From Euryodendron excelsum (taxonomy: Eukaryota > Streptophyta > Magnoliopsida > Ericales > Pentaphylacaceae): a DNA stretch of 64,000 nucleotides. Below, one piece after another: positions 45,927-58,302 of this stretch (positions are counted from its first letter, which is position 1; each line of letters begins with the position of its first letter). The stretch is from the NCBI GenBank assembly GCA_033060915.1, contig CM065393.1, positions 9,200,001-9,264,000 of the forward strand. Direction: 5' to 3'. The notes beneath the pieces are model-generated. The model made no database searches, had not been told where the DNA came from, and worked only from the letters and a program-made list of their open reading frames with translations. The translations under genes and the position numbers were made by a program.

Positions 45927-48920
45927 TGTAAGCACCCGCTCAGCAATCTCCGGCCCAACTGGACTCATATTCAATTCGACATAGACACATTCAAGTCTAA
46001 ATCGACTTTTCAGACTCAATCTAGTCAATCAATCACTCATCGAACCAGCTAGGCCTAGTAGAAAAAAATGACCAAAATACCCTTGAAGCATTATTCGGTC
46101 CAATTTCAGTTGACACGTCTTTTTAAAGACAATAAGTCCTTATTTCAAGCTCAATTCCAGTTCCAATTCCAATCTAAGTCAATTAAACTCAATTCAGCAC
46201 GTCTTTTAAGAAAATTGATCCCTCAAAGAATAAGTCCATCTAGTCCAGCACATTTATCAAGAAAACTCCTTGGAATGGTAAGTCCCTTCAAACCTGTTGG
46301 CCAAGACAGAACCCAAGTCCTCGAGATGGTAGAACGGTTCACTTCTGGTACTTGCTAGCTTGCCAATGTAGAATGTCCATTATCCGGCACGTTGATCAGG
46401 AAAGTACCTAAAGCCTTGAGACAATAAGACCATTCAACAGCTTCCTCAGATGAGGCAGTCTCTAAAATAAACACACACCGTTGGAGTGACGAAAACACTC
46501 ACAATCATCACGATCGTTAGAGCGGCGAAAACACACGCAAATAGATCAACATTGAGAATTGCCAACAAAACTCCTATGTCACAAGATCGAACACGCCTCT
46601 TAGCCATGACACATTTACTGAGGGATGGGATACCTTTGGAAACCAATTCTTCACACACCATCAAAGTGACGGAAACACTCAAAACCCGGGTCAACAATAG
46701 TGCCTGCTAGCCCATTCTGGTGAAAAATAACAAAACTACCCTTTAGGCTCTTTCAGCACGCTTCTTAAGAAAGTACTTAAGTCCTTAGAGTGGTAAGTCC
46801 ACCTTTTCAAGATTCTTCCAAAGAACTTGCCTAAGTAGCTGGTGCCACTAGTAGTGGTGCCAAGATAATAAATGGCCTGGGGCCAAGCTTAAAAAAGCAC
46901 TAGCGCCACTACAACAGGCGCCAGTTCCTGTTTTAATTGCCTATAAATATAGACCTTCCCCCTACATAAAAAGGATCCGCGAACTCAGTCCAGAAACTTT
47001 GCCTCTCTTAAAACAGAGCTCAAATTCCCTCAAAACCCTAATTCTCTCAAGCCTCCTCAAACCCTAACCTCTATACACTTAGGCCCTAGCTTCCATACAC
47101 CCTATACACTCAAATACAAGCCTCCAAGCATCCATTTAAAATCAAGTGATGCATCTTCAAAGCTCTCAAAGTTCAAGTAAAGCAATCAAAGCAAGAAGAA
47201 GACAAGGTTGGTTTTCGATTTACTTTTATATAATCCCCCTTTCTCTTCTCTGTCCTAACCCACTTGGGTTTTTTTCAATTTTAATCCCCATCTTCTACCT
47301 CCTTTTCTTGCATGCTTGAAACAAGGGACTCCCCAATTCATGCCTAGGAAGAATTATTGAGGGTCACCGTGCTGAGGGCTTTCTTCAAGTTTGACCTAAA
47401 ATAGTGTAGGTTTGGCCCCTTTGATTATGTGGTGAAGCCCAATGTTGTATGTTCACACCCTTATTGCATTGTGGTTATTATGTTCATACATTACATTTAA
47501 AATTAAATTCAAAGTTGTTTTCAAATTTGCATCAAAATTCTCTTTCAAAACTTGCATTCAAAATTTTCTTTTTTCAAACTTGTTTTCAAAATCACACTCC
47601 TAGGATGATTCTAGCCATTCCAGAGTTAGGGTTGTTTTAGGAAAGTGTTATATTCAATATAACCATCAAAGTCCAAATTTTGGGTTCAAACCCTGAATTG
47701 TTTTTATCCAAACCACAAGCTTAGGATGATTTTAGTCATTCCATGGTTAAGATTGTTTTAGAAAAGCGTTATATTTAACGTGATTATTATGGTTCATATT
47801 TCAAACCTTAGTTGTTGTCAAAATCACAACCCTAGAATGGTTCTAATCTTTTCATGGTTAGAATCGTTTTAGGAAAGTGAGATATTCAAGAGACTTGCAA
47901 AAGTCCATATTCAAATCTCTTTCCAAATAGTTTTGCAAATCTACTTCCTAAAAACTCTTTTCAAAGATCTACTTTCCAAAAACTCTTTATCTCGAACTCC
48001 AAGTCAAGCCCTAGGGTCCATGTTTAGGAAACCTTAGTTTTCTCACATAAAATCATGACTTTTTATTTGCCTCAAATCACAACTTTTCAAAATCTTTTCC
48101 TACATAAAATCATAGATTTCCAAATCATAGATTTTCAAAACTCATCCTTTTCAATTTCATGTCAAATTAAATCTTCCAATTTAGGAAATCAAATCAAATC
48201 CTCCAATTTTGAAAACAAAATCAAATCATCTATTTTTCAAAATAAAATCCAATCTTCAACTTTAGGAAATAGAAATCAAATCTTTCCAAATTTCAATCTT
48301 TCTAAGTTCAAATCTTTCTAAATTCAAACCTTCCCAAATTCAAATATTTCTAAAATCAACTCATCCTTAAAAAGGAAACTTTTCTAAAATTGAACTTTCC
48401 TCATTCAAAACTTTCCTAAAATAGAACTTTCCTAATTTGAAACTTTCTTAAACTCAAACTTTCTAAAATCAAACTTTTCAAGTGCATGTTTCAACCCTAG
48501 GTTGCATAAACCCTAGGAAGTCAAAACCCTAGTTCAACCCTAACCCTAAAGTTAGGAAGCTTCAACTCTTTTCTAAAATTCTTTTCAGAACCAAGATGAT
48601 TTTCAAACTTCAATCTAAGTCAAAATGATTTCAAAGCTCTACTCAATTTTTCCAAATCAAGTCCAAGTTCAATTTCAAATCAAAGTTTAATTTCAAATCT
48701 TCCAATCAAAGTTCAAATCAAACTTTCCAAAGACTTCAAAATGTCTGTTTTCAATCGAACCCTAAGTTCGAACTACGACTGACCTGATTCCTAACAAAGG
48801 GATGCGTAACAACCCTCATAGGTACTGTCACAACATTTTTCAAATTTTCATATCCACAACCTTTTTCAAATTTTCAATTCCACAACCATTTTCAAATTTC
48901 CAATTTTCACAACTTTTTCA
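45927..48920 (+). repeat. 5' LTR of element D, 3'-truncated
   Basis: Holds GCTAGCCC and GAGTGGCG modules, a palindrome block (46839-46924), a TATA box at 46942-46949 (GCCTATAAATATAG), the G-poor tract and the hairpin region (48773-48830). It lacks the 81-bp array. Similarity ends in CACAACTTTTTC, and gag begins at the next base. Confidence 0.82.
46839..46949 (+). promoter_or_regulatory. Palindrome block and TATA box, LTR D
   Basis: GGTGCCACTAGTAGTGGTGCC is a perfect palindrome-like block with both GGCGCC cores changed to GGTGCC/GGCACC-type, followed by AGCGCCACTACAACAGGCGCC and TATAAATA at 46942. Confidence 0.62.
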
Positions 48921-48921
48921 C

Positions 48922-50919
48922 CCTAGTCTCACAAGAAGAAGTTAACGAGATAAGAACTAAGATCGATGAAATGTTCAAGCAAGTCCAAGGCATGGCAATA
49001 AAAGATGCTTCTTCAGCACTGTCATCAACCATGCCCTTCCCCAAAGACTCTGAAATTACCAACCCAAGAACTGTGCTCCAATTTGACACAATGGGAAAAA
49101 ACAAAGAGGACTTCAAGGGGGCTAACATCGAAGAAAAAGAAACTATACTACTCTCACCTGCTGTGAAAAGAGCTCCCCTAGACCCTCTTAGTTTGAAGAT
49201 CCAAAGGTTGGAAGACTCACTGTGAAGCCTCTATGGCCATGACACTTTTGGACTTGCCTCCTATGACAAGTTGTGCTTCTTCCTGGACCATCCAAGACCG
49301 ACCAAGTTCAAAATACCCGATTTCCAAAATTACGATGGCACTGGCAACCCTGTAACCCATCTTTGCCTTTATTCTGGGGCATTAAGTGGTCATGGGAATT
49401 ATCCAAAGCTCCTCATGCAACTGTTCTAATATAGTCTCACTGGATCCGTCATGCAATGGTTCACCCGACTCGACCTAAGGAAGAACACAACTTGGATCGA
49501 ACTGGTTAATGCATTTATTACCCAATATTGCCACAATATAGATCTCACTTCTGACCGATGGTCCTTGATGACAATGAGCAAAAGAAAGAAAAAAAAAAGC
49601 TTTAAGAGTTATGCCCTTAGATACAGAGAAGCAGCAGCACAAGTTAATCTCCCTCTAGAGGAAAAAGAGTATGTTCAACTGTTCGTACATGCTTTTCAAG
49701 GCATGTACTATGAAAAGCTCTATACAAGTGTGGGAAAAAGCTTCTTTAAGCTTATCATACAAAGGGAGATGATAGAGAATGGTCTCAAGATGGGAAGGAT
49801 CATGGATTCCAATGCAAAAACTAGAGAAACTTCTGCTAACATAGACAAGAAGGTGACTACTGCAAGGGGGTAATAAAGAAAAAGAGTGAGGTGTCTATCA
49901 TCTTGCCCATTCAACCACCACAATACTATCCACCACTCCAATCACTTCCTATTCTACCCATACCTACTTTAACCATGCCCGCTCAAGCACCTAACTTTGG
50001 CTCTATTGGGGTATAACCAAACTTTAATAGACCGGTCCGACGCATCCGCACCTTTGATACCTTAGCCTGCACCCAGACAGAAGCCTACCATAACCTTCTA
50101 AAGAACAATATACTAAAACCCATACCGGCCTGTCCGTTACTAATCCCTTTACCTCCGACCTTCAATGGCGCCTTCACTTGCGAATACCATTTGGGGGGCT
50201 AAGGGCATGACACAGAAAGTTGTTTCTCTTTCAAGCACAAGATTCAAAATCTGATAGACAACAAGACCATTGACATATAACTGGTGAACCCTACTTCTGC
50301 GCCCAAGGTAACCACAAACCCCCTACTGGACCACACTGTCAACCTGGTACTAGAGAAAATAGAAGAGGGGGATGGACTAGAGGAGAACGTGGTCAAAGAT
50401 TACGATGCGGACTGTGAGACTGAAGAAGAAAGCAACTAGGAGGAGGAATTCCTGCCATGCCCAATCTATCTCTACAATCCCAATAAGGAATATGCTCCCT
50501 CTGACTGGCCGATTAAAGAGCCCATACTTATGGAGGAGGGCCTTGCCGAAGACACCGTCGTTGACGGTTGGGGTGATGAGTTCTTGCACCATAAGTGTGC
50601 CGCAGCCGAGCGTCACCTATCAGAGAACCCTTGGCCCATGACTAAATTCTATTATGAAGACATAAGTTAGGGCTTTAAAGAACCAAAAGCACCGGCAGAG
50701 CTGTTTGAGTTAGAAGGAGGTGAGCTAGCCCACATGTTCATTGGGGAAACCGATGAGGTAGTGAAAGAAAGCAAGGGAGTCAATGAAATGGATAACTACA
50801 CCATCATTATCAACTCACCCTAAGCCCTAGAAGAAGCCTCTACTTGCCTTGCCTTGGCCAGGAATCACAATGATGGATGGAGCATCAAGAATGTGGGCAT
50901 CGTCCCAAAACCCTACTAG
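48922..50919 (+). pseudogene. gag: Ogre/Tat-type gag, broken copy (element D)
   Basis: Lacks the N-terminal start because of the LTR-gag deletion and begins at the SQEEVNEI stretch. Central domain: LTGSVMQWFTRLDLRKNTTW, DLTSDRWSLMTMSKR; then CEYH...GHDTESC near 50178-50222 with a stop inside the motif; then the acidic extension ending VGIVPKPY with TAG at 50917. Stops at about 49222, 49426, 50014, 50200, 50278, 50437, 50668 and 50821, and a frameshift near 49868, make it more decayed than copy A. It is useful for placing the indels in A. Confidence 0.85.
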
Positions 50920-52502
50920 AAGGGCTCTCCTTAAAAGCGTACAAGAGAGGGGTGTTCTCACCTGCTTTCTTTCTATCCCTATTACTTGCTATTTATATCT
51001 GCATTTTCATTCCTATAAGAACTCTATGTTTTTCATCTGAAATAATAAAAAGATAATTTTTCATTCAAATGTTGTTATCTAATATTTTTGTGAATGGTGA
51101 ATGCTTTCAAAACAAGGGGTGTGTTCTATCTTGTGGAGAACTTGACTTGAAGGGTGTGATAGCATGAGTTAACCACTCGTCGAATGATCAAAGAGAGAAG
51201 AGATAATGAGGAGTGAGAAAATCACCCAATAGCAGCACTTACAAGATACCGAAGCTAAGCAATGGGTAGTCAAACTATCAAAATGAAGGGGAGACATCTT
51301 TCATTTTCCGCAAAAAAAATATTTATATTCCCTTTGCTCGCCCTATCAGAGCCATGCAGAAAATGAAAGATTTCTTGTCAACTCCAATCCAAAACCATTC
51401 CTCCACATTGGGCACACAGATGACTGGTACCTGGCAAAGAATGTCTTTTATCAAGCCGAAGCAACGTGAATGCTCTATGGAACAAGCAACCTGGTTCAAA
51501 ATGAAGAGGGGCCCTCATTTCACTTCCTATACGATCAAAAGCAACCATTGATAAACCTATTGAGCCAGCAATGTTCCTTCCAAGGAAACCCCAACGTAGG
51601 GATCACTGCCTACAATGGGTTTAGAATGAAACATTGAGAGAAAATATATCTAAGAAAAAGGGGTTGTAGACGTGTCAATCTCACAAGTAAAAAAAAGAGA
51701 AAAGAAAAAGGAAAGCAAAAAAAGGAGGAGGCATCAAAGGGCAAGCAAAAAAAAAACCCCCATTAGAAGGTCAACAAGCAAGCCACAAGGAAGGACGACT
51801 CATTTCATGCCATCTTGAAGAGCATATAATAAAAGGCAAGAAGGAAAATCTAAAGGTAATCCTAGGTAGCAAGGAAGCCCAGTAGAAGCAGTAGGTTCGA
51901 ACCTTTACCTTTTTTTTGCAAAAATCTGAAACCATAGCCCACATTATAACCCTATTAAAGACCTTTACGATTGAAGAGGAATTGCTTGAACTAAATGAGC
52001 CAGACATGTTGCCGAGACAAAAAGAAGAATAGTAAGGGACGAACACTCGCTGGAAGACCGACGAAGGATGGTGTCGATCTAACACTACTGGAAGCAACAT
52101 CAAATTTGAGCTTGCATATCCATTTAATTATCAAAACCTCGTAACTTAGCCTACATTACAGTCCTAAAACAAAGCCTCCCCATATTGAAGGACTGGCTGC
52201 TCATCGCTCTGCCAAAGTTTGAGTAAGTCGTTGCCTAAGCCCCCGAGGGTTGAGAGTTCAACCCAAATGATTCAAGATACTAACCCAAAGTAGAAAGTCA
52301 GAGTCAATCAAAAGGATGAGAAAGATACAAAATGCTATCATTCGATCAAGGTAGGGTTAAGCCAAATGAGATGCCAAACCCCTGAAAAAGAAGGAGTTAC
52401 CATTTAAAGGATGCAAAGCTCAACAGCACCCTATCCATTTTATTAACTGGTGTATTCCTCACATATGCATGCATTTTTATAAAACTTTTGGCATGAGCTT
52501 TG
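50920..52502 (+). other. Conserved non-coding stretch after gag, element D
   Basis: Aligns with 11863-13573 of element A. No gene on either strand. The open frame 51771-52103 (minus) has no recognisable motif. Confidence 0.6.
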
Positions 52503-55500
52503 TGTAAGCACCCCATGTTTGCCCGCTTGGTGATTTCGGCTCGACCAAGCTCACTTTCAAACATTACATACACATTCAAACTCACACCTGCCCTCCAAAT
52601 TCTAATCCAATTCACCGGTCACTTCTTAGACTCGTTGGGGCCACTTGAAGTCAAGTGACCATTTTGCCTTTAAGCATCCAATTGCCTCCGGGAACCACAC
52701 CGGCTTTGAGTATCAAGCTGGTTACCTTCCAAGGATGCTTCTAATACCTTTCCAGACCATTCCAAGTCAATTCTGATAAGCCCAATTCAAAATGACCATT
52801 TTATCCCTAATGGACCGGTCGTCTTTTTCAACCAACTGACTCTAGGTATCAAACCAACAATTTCTTGAAAAACTCTTAATAGTGTTTCTAACCCTCTAGC
52901 CTTCTCGTGGGTCACTCCGGGTCCATTCTAGTATTTCCTTGGTTTAAATGATCGTTTTTCCCCTGGCAGACCAGTCAACCTTTTCAACTATTCTAGCATT
53001 GTTTCTCAAGCTAGTTACCTCTGGGACACTCTCTCTCGAGTTCCTGTCCATTTCTAGCCGAGTCTGGTTGCTCAGAACCTTCCGGATCATTTTTTTAACT
53101 TTCTATAGTCACTCCTAGTAGAGCTAAGCCAAAAATTGCAAGGTAGTCACTAGGACACGTGCCCAAATCATCTGCATTGCATTCCAAGAGTCAAAGATTT
53201 GTTTCTTGCCGACTTAAAAAAACTTCCTAAAAAGCTGGAGTGGCGCCAAGCCAAATTTTGGCCTAGCGCCACTAAAACAAGTGCCAATGCCAACTTTGGC
53301 TGCCTATAAATACAGACCTTCCCTCAGCGTACAAAGGGTCTGAAAACTCAATCCAGAAACGTTGTCTCTCTAAAAGAGAGCTCGAAGCCTCTCCAAACCC
53401 TACTTCTCTCAAGTCTTTCCAAGCCTTAGCCTCCATAAACTCAAAGCCTAACCTTTATACACCATATACACTTAAACACAAGCCTCCAAGAATCCATTGA
53501 AGATTCAAGTGCTATAACTTCAAGACTCTCAAGGTTCAAGAAAAAGCAAAGAAAACCAAGCAATCAAAGCAAGAAGAATACGAGGTTGGTTTTCTATTTA
53601 CTTTTATGTAATCCCCCCTGTCTCTTCTCCCTCTGAACCAACTTAGATTTTCTTCTATTTTAATCCCCATCTTTTACGTCTTCTTCTTACAAACTTGAAA
53701 CAAGGGGCTCCCCGGTGCATGCCTAGGAAGAATTATTGAAGGTCACCGTGCTAGGGGCTTTCTTCAAATTCATCCTTTGATAATGTGGGTTCAGCCCCCT
53801 TGATTATGTGATGAAACCTAGCCTTGTATGTTCACGACCGTATTGCATTTTGCATGTTACATTCATATATTCATTCAAAATTGCTTTCAAAATTGCTTTT
53901 CAAACTTGCATCAAAACTCTCTTTCAAAACTTATATTCAAAATCTCCTTATTCAAATTTGTTTTCAAAATCACACTCCTAGAATGATTTTGGCCATTCCA
54001 TGTTAGGATTGTTTTAGAAAAATGTTACCTTCAATATGACCATCAGGTCCAAATTTTTTAAGTGTAAATCCTAAATTGTTTTTTATCAAAACCACAATCT
54101 TAAAATGATTCTAGCTATTCCATGGTTAGGGTTGTTTTAGGAAGGTGTGATATTCAATATAATCATTATGGTCCATATTTCAAAATCTATGTTGTTTTCA
54201 AAATCACAACCCTAGAAGAATGGTTCTAATCTTTTCATGGTTAGAATCCTTTTAGGAAAGTGAGATAATCAAAGGACTTGTAAAAATTCATATTCAAACC
54301 TCTTTCCAAATGGTTTTTCAAATCTACTTTCCAAAAACTCTTTTCAAAAATCTATTTCCTAAAAACTCTTTTCAAAAGATCTACTTTCCAAAAACTCATT
54401 ATCTTGAAGTCCAAGTTAAGCCCTAGAATCCATGTTTACAAAAGCCTAATTCCTTAGAATCTATTCTACAACAAATTATAAATTTCTAAAATCTCTTTTT
54501 CTACACCAAATTTTAGGTTTCTAAAACTATTTTCTACATCAAATCTTAGATTTCCAAAACCCTTTTTTCCACCAAATTATGGATTTTCAAATCCAAGATT
54601 TTCAAACTCAACCTTTCCATTCCATGTCAAATCAAATCTTTCAATTTAGGAAATCAAATCAAATCCTCTAATTTTGGAAACAAAATCAAATCATCTATTT
54701 TTTAAAATAAAATCCAATCTTCCACTTTAGAAAATAGAAATCAAATCTTTTCTAATTCCAATCCTTTCTAATTTCAATCATTCCTAATTTCAAACTTTTT
54801 CAAATCTCAACTTTCTAAATTCAACTTATCAAATCTTTTCAAATTCTAAAACTTTCCTAATTTCAAACTTTCAAACTTTTCTTAATTTCAAACTTCTAAA
54901 TCTTTCAATGTTCAAATCTTTTTAATTCAAAACTTTTCAAATTCAAATCTTTCCAAGATCAATTATTTCCTTAAATAGATCTTTCTAAAATCAACTCTTT
55001 CCTAATCTAAAACTTTCCTAATTCGAACTTTTTCTAATCGGAGCTTTCTAAAATCAAACTTTTCAAGTCTAACTCAAGTCCTTCCAATTCAATTGCATAC
55101 TTTCAACCCTAAGTTACCTAAACCCTAAGAAGCCAAACCCTACTTCAACCCTAACCCTAAGTTAGGAAGCTTCAACTCCTTTTTAAAACTCTTTTCCAAA
55201 ACCAAGATGGTTTTCAAACTTCAATCTAAGTCAAGATGTCTTCACAGCTCAATTTAATCTTTCCAAATTAGTCCAAGTTCTCCTTCAAAGTTCAATCTTT
55301 TTAAATCAAAATTAATTTCAAAATCCTCAAGTTTAATTTGAAATCAAAGTCAATTCTAAGTTCAATTTTAAATTCAAGTTCGATTCCAAATTAAAGTTCA
55401 ATTTCAAATCTTCTATTCAAAATCTAAATCAAACCTTTTACAAATCAAACATTTTCAAGTCAAACTTTTCAAAGACCTTAAAGTATCTATTTTCAATTGG

Positions 55501-56309
55501 ACCCAAAGTCCGAACTACGACTGACCTGATTTCTAACAACGGAATACATAGGCAACCCTTATGGGTGCGGTCACAACCTTTTTCAAATTTTCAATTCCAC
55601 CATTTATTTCAAATTTTCAATTCCATAACCTTTTTCAAGCTTCAAATCTTTTCTTCAAATCTATTTTCAAAATCAAATCTTTTCTTCAAATCTATTTTCA
55701 AAGTAAAATCCTTTTCTTTAAAGTTGTTTTCCAAATCAAATCTTTTTCTTGCACTTTCTTGTCATGCATCATATCAAATTTCTTTCTAAAAATTTTTTTA
55801 AAGTAGCTATAGTTGGACATTAGACAATCGAAGATTCTAAATGAGTGAATCTAGAGTGAATAGACATATAGGTGCAAGGGCAGGATAGGGTGATGATCTT
55901 AGGATATCTTCTCTATATGTAACCAACCTCCGAACCTAGAATCACTATTTTCAAAGACCAAAAATGGAGTTATTTTCAAAAAGTGCTTAAATCTTTCCAA
56001 AGGTTATCAAACAACTTGTTTTCTTAAAAATTGTCTCTTGAGGAAGTTTTCCAAAACCTTTTCAAAAATATAAGTTTAATCTTTGAATTGCACTTAGCTT
56101 TAGGTTACCTGACTTACCTTAATCAAGTTAGGTGGCAACTCCAAACTTTTTTTTAAAAACCCTTATTCAAATCAATTTCTAATTCAAATCAATTTCTAAT
56201 TCAAATCTAGTTGCACTCGTCCTTCTAAGAGGATGAGTTCTAACGAGAAAGTACTACGTTTTTCTTACTTGTGTGTATTTTCTCGAGGGCGAAAAATCGG
56301 GGCGCGACA
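52503..56309 (+). repeat. 5' LTR of element E
   Basis: Starts TGTAAGCACCCC and ends GGGGCGCGACA. At 3807 bp it is shorter than the others, lacking the 81-bp array and part of the 5' modules. Palindrome block at 53237-53290, TATA box at 53305-53312, G-poor tract to about 55500, double hairpin at 55513-55566. Confidence 0.87.
53237..53312 (+). promoter_or_regulatory. GGCGCC block and TATA box, LTR E
   Basis: AGTGGCGCCAAGCC and GGCCTAGCGCCACT form an interrupted inverted repeat, followed by TATAAATA at 53305. Confidence 0.62.
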
Positions 56310-56311
56310 GT

Positions 56312-56329
56312 TGGCGACTCTGCTGGGGA
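56312..56329 (+). promoter_or_regulatory. Primer-binding site of element E (tRNA-Arg type)
   Basis: TGGCGACTCTGCTGGGGA, two bases after the LTR. It retains the TGG that pairs with the CCA tail, unlike element A, and is the best-preserved PBS in the window. Confidence 0.85.
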
Positions 56330-57912
56330 CGCTTAGAGGGTTAGGCCATTATCATGTCTTTTCACCTTTCACTCATATAGAGTTTTCGATTAATTTTTCC
56401 AATTCTATCCACTTCAAATTTTCAAACTCAAACTTTTCAAAACTATTTTAAAAAACATGACATTGTTTGCATTTAATTCACATTCAATCATTTTATCTTG
56501 CATTAAGTTTGTCATTCAAGTACTGATTTTTTGCATCTTTATTTTTGCAGGTGGACCTTTGTTCACATTTTTATTTTATGTCATATTAATTGTCATGTAT
56601 GTCATGAATGAATAGGATGGAATGGACAGGATGGATGGGAGTTGTTGGGCTCTTTCCTCCACTTTTTAAAATTTCACACACACACTACACGTGCACTTGC
56701 ATTTGCATACTTGCATACTTGCATTCTTTACCTGCTTATGAACCTTCTAGTTAGAAGGGGGAATGGTATGTTAGTTGTGGGCAGATGCTGTGTCAGTTTC
56801 TTAACCTATGGCCTCTTGATGGTTCTCCTGCTCAGATCACCAACCTATAATGGCACGACCTTGGGGAGTGGGCCTAGATTTGAATATCTAAGAGTCAAGC
56901 CTTCTTAGGAAGCATTAGTAAACTCTTAACCTCATGCTCATGTAGAAACCATGCATAGCCGAACCTCTACTGGATTTTAGACACGCACATCAATTTCAAA
57001 ACCATGGAGGAAATGGCGATTGCTTTACTTTTCTTTATTCCTGTTTATTCCTACTGTTATAATGCTTGTGTAAATGCTCGTGCATACATGTTTATTTTAC
57101 AATTGCATTCTCTCTCTCTCTCTCTCTCTATACTCTTAGCATACACATACATGCATTCAATACTCCATGTTAAGACAAGAGTTCCAAAGTAACTCAAGTT
57201 ACTGTATTCTCATACATATGATCAACCCATAGAGAATGACGTCAAGATCACTCTCTCCTGCATAAAACCTACCAAAATCCTAAAGGTTCCCACGTAACCC
57301 TAAGGACTCATGGCATACATTTTAAGTCATTCCATAAAGAGGGGCACCAATCCCTCTATGCTCTTGGAGATAGGGTTGCTAAGAAGACAAGGGACAATCA
57401 AATAGCAAGATCTCTCAATGACCAATTCAACATCAAGCTCAAAGAAGGTGAATTAGAAGACTCAAAAGTAGTTTAGAATGTCTAATGTAAAAATAGAATA
57501 GGTGGAAGTCCTAACGAAAGTGTCCTCCTTCCCCTTATTGAAATGTATTTCAATTACATTGTATCTAAACTCAAAGTTCAATGTACTCATCTACATTTTG
57601 TAAATGAATGAATAAATGAACGTATGCTCTCACTCGATGGTAAGGTATTTGCATACAAGGGCAAACCCCCTATCTCCAAAAAGTGAGCCAAATGCATCAT
57701 GTTTAGTCTCTCTCTCAATAAGGGACATCCCTAGGGCATGCATAATATAAAGTTCACTAAATACCAAAAACTAACTTATGGCTTTTGTCCTTGTTTTTCT
57801 TTTTCTCTCTTTTTCTTTCGCAAAAACTACACCATAAAAAGTCATCATTGCTTCTAAAAAAAATACACAGCCAACCAAGGACCCGATCATTATTGGACAA
57901 AGGGCTTTGCTA
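56330..57912 (+). other. Leader of element E
   Basis: No gene. Colinear with 8327-9855 of element A, including GTTGTTGGGCTCTTTCC and GATGCTGTGTCAGTTTCTT. A TC microsatellite lies at 57109-57129. The splice-acceptor-like AG seen in A is GCAAAA here. Frame-1 similarity to A extends upstream of the gag ATG to about 57837. Confidence 0.6.
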
Positions 57913-58302
57913 ATGGCTGTTAATCCTGACGAGTCATCCTCAGTCTCTCGAGAAGAGTTCAATGAAATAAGCACCAAGATCGATGAGATGTTTAAGCTCA
58001 TCTAAGTCATGGTTGTGAAAGATGTTGCTGTACCCCCATCATCATCCATGGTTTTTTCCAAGGACTTTGAACCTGCCAACCCAAGAATTGTGCTACAATC
58101 TAACGCTACGGGGAAAAACAAGGAGGATTCCAAAGGAGCCAACATTGAAGAAGGGGAAACTATACTGCTCTCGCCTACTGTGAAAAGAACTTTCATAGAC
58201 CTTCTTAGTCTAAAAATTCAAAGGTTGAAAGACTCGCTGGGAAGCCTCCATGGCCATGACACCTTTGGGCTTGCATCCTATGACAATATGTGTTTCTTCC
58301 TG
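57913..58302 (+). pseudogene. gag: Gag of element E, part 1 (split by solo LTR F)
   Basis: ATG 57913 opens MAVNPDESSSVSREEFNEIS, matching copies A and D. A TAA at 58003 interrupts it. The frame then runs to the TTCCTG at 58302, where solo LTR F is inserted at SYDNMCFFL. The same protein resumes at 63619. Confidence 0.85.
58298..58302 (+). repeat. Left target-site duplication of solo LTR F
   Basis: TCCTG, repeated exactly at 63619-63623. Confidence 0.9.

Larger units (their letters stand above)
45927..52502 (+). mobile_element. Element D: Ogre-like gag-only relative, internally deleted
   Basis: 5' LTR start (TGTAAGCACCCG) at 45927, then a deletion that joins the middle of the LTR directly to gag at about 48920, removing the LTR 3' end, PBS and leader. 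Gag (to 50919) and the post-gag stretch follow. It stops at 52502, at the point equivalent to about 13573 in A, where the LTR of element E is inserted. Any PMD region and 3' LTR would lie beyond the window. Confidence 0.8.

Noticed and set aside
51771..52103. 110-codon minus-strand frame in element D
   Set aside because: No motif, and the aligned stretch of element A does not keep it open.
52503..56309. This LTR as the 3' LTR of element D
   Set aside because: No polypurine tract precedes it, the join falls in mid-internal sequence, and it is followed by a PBS, leader and gag.
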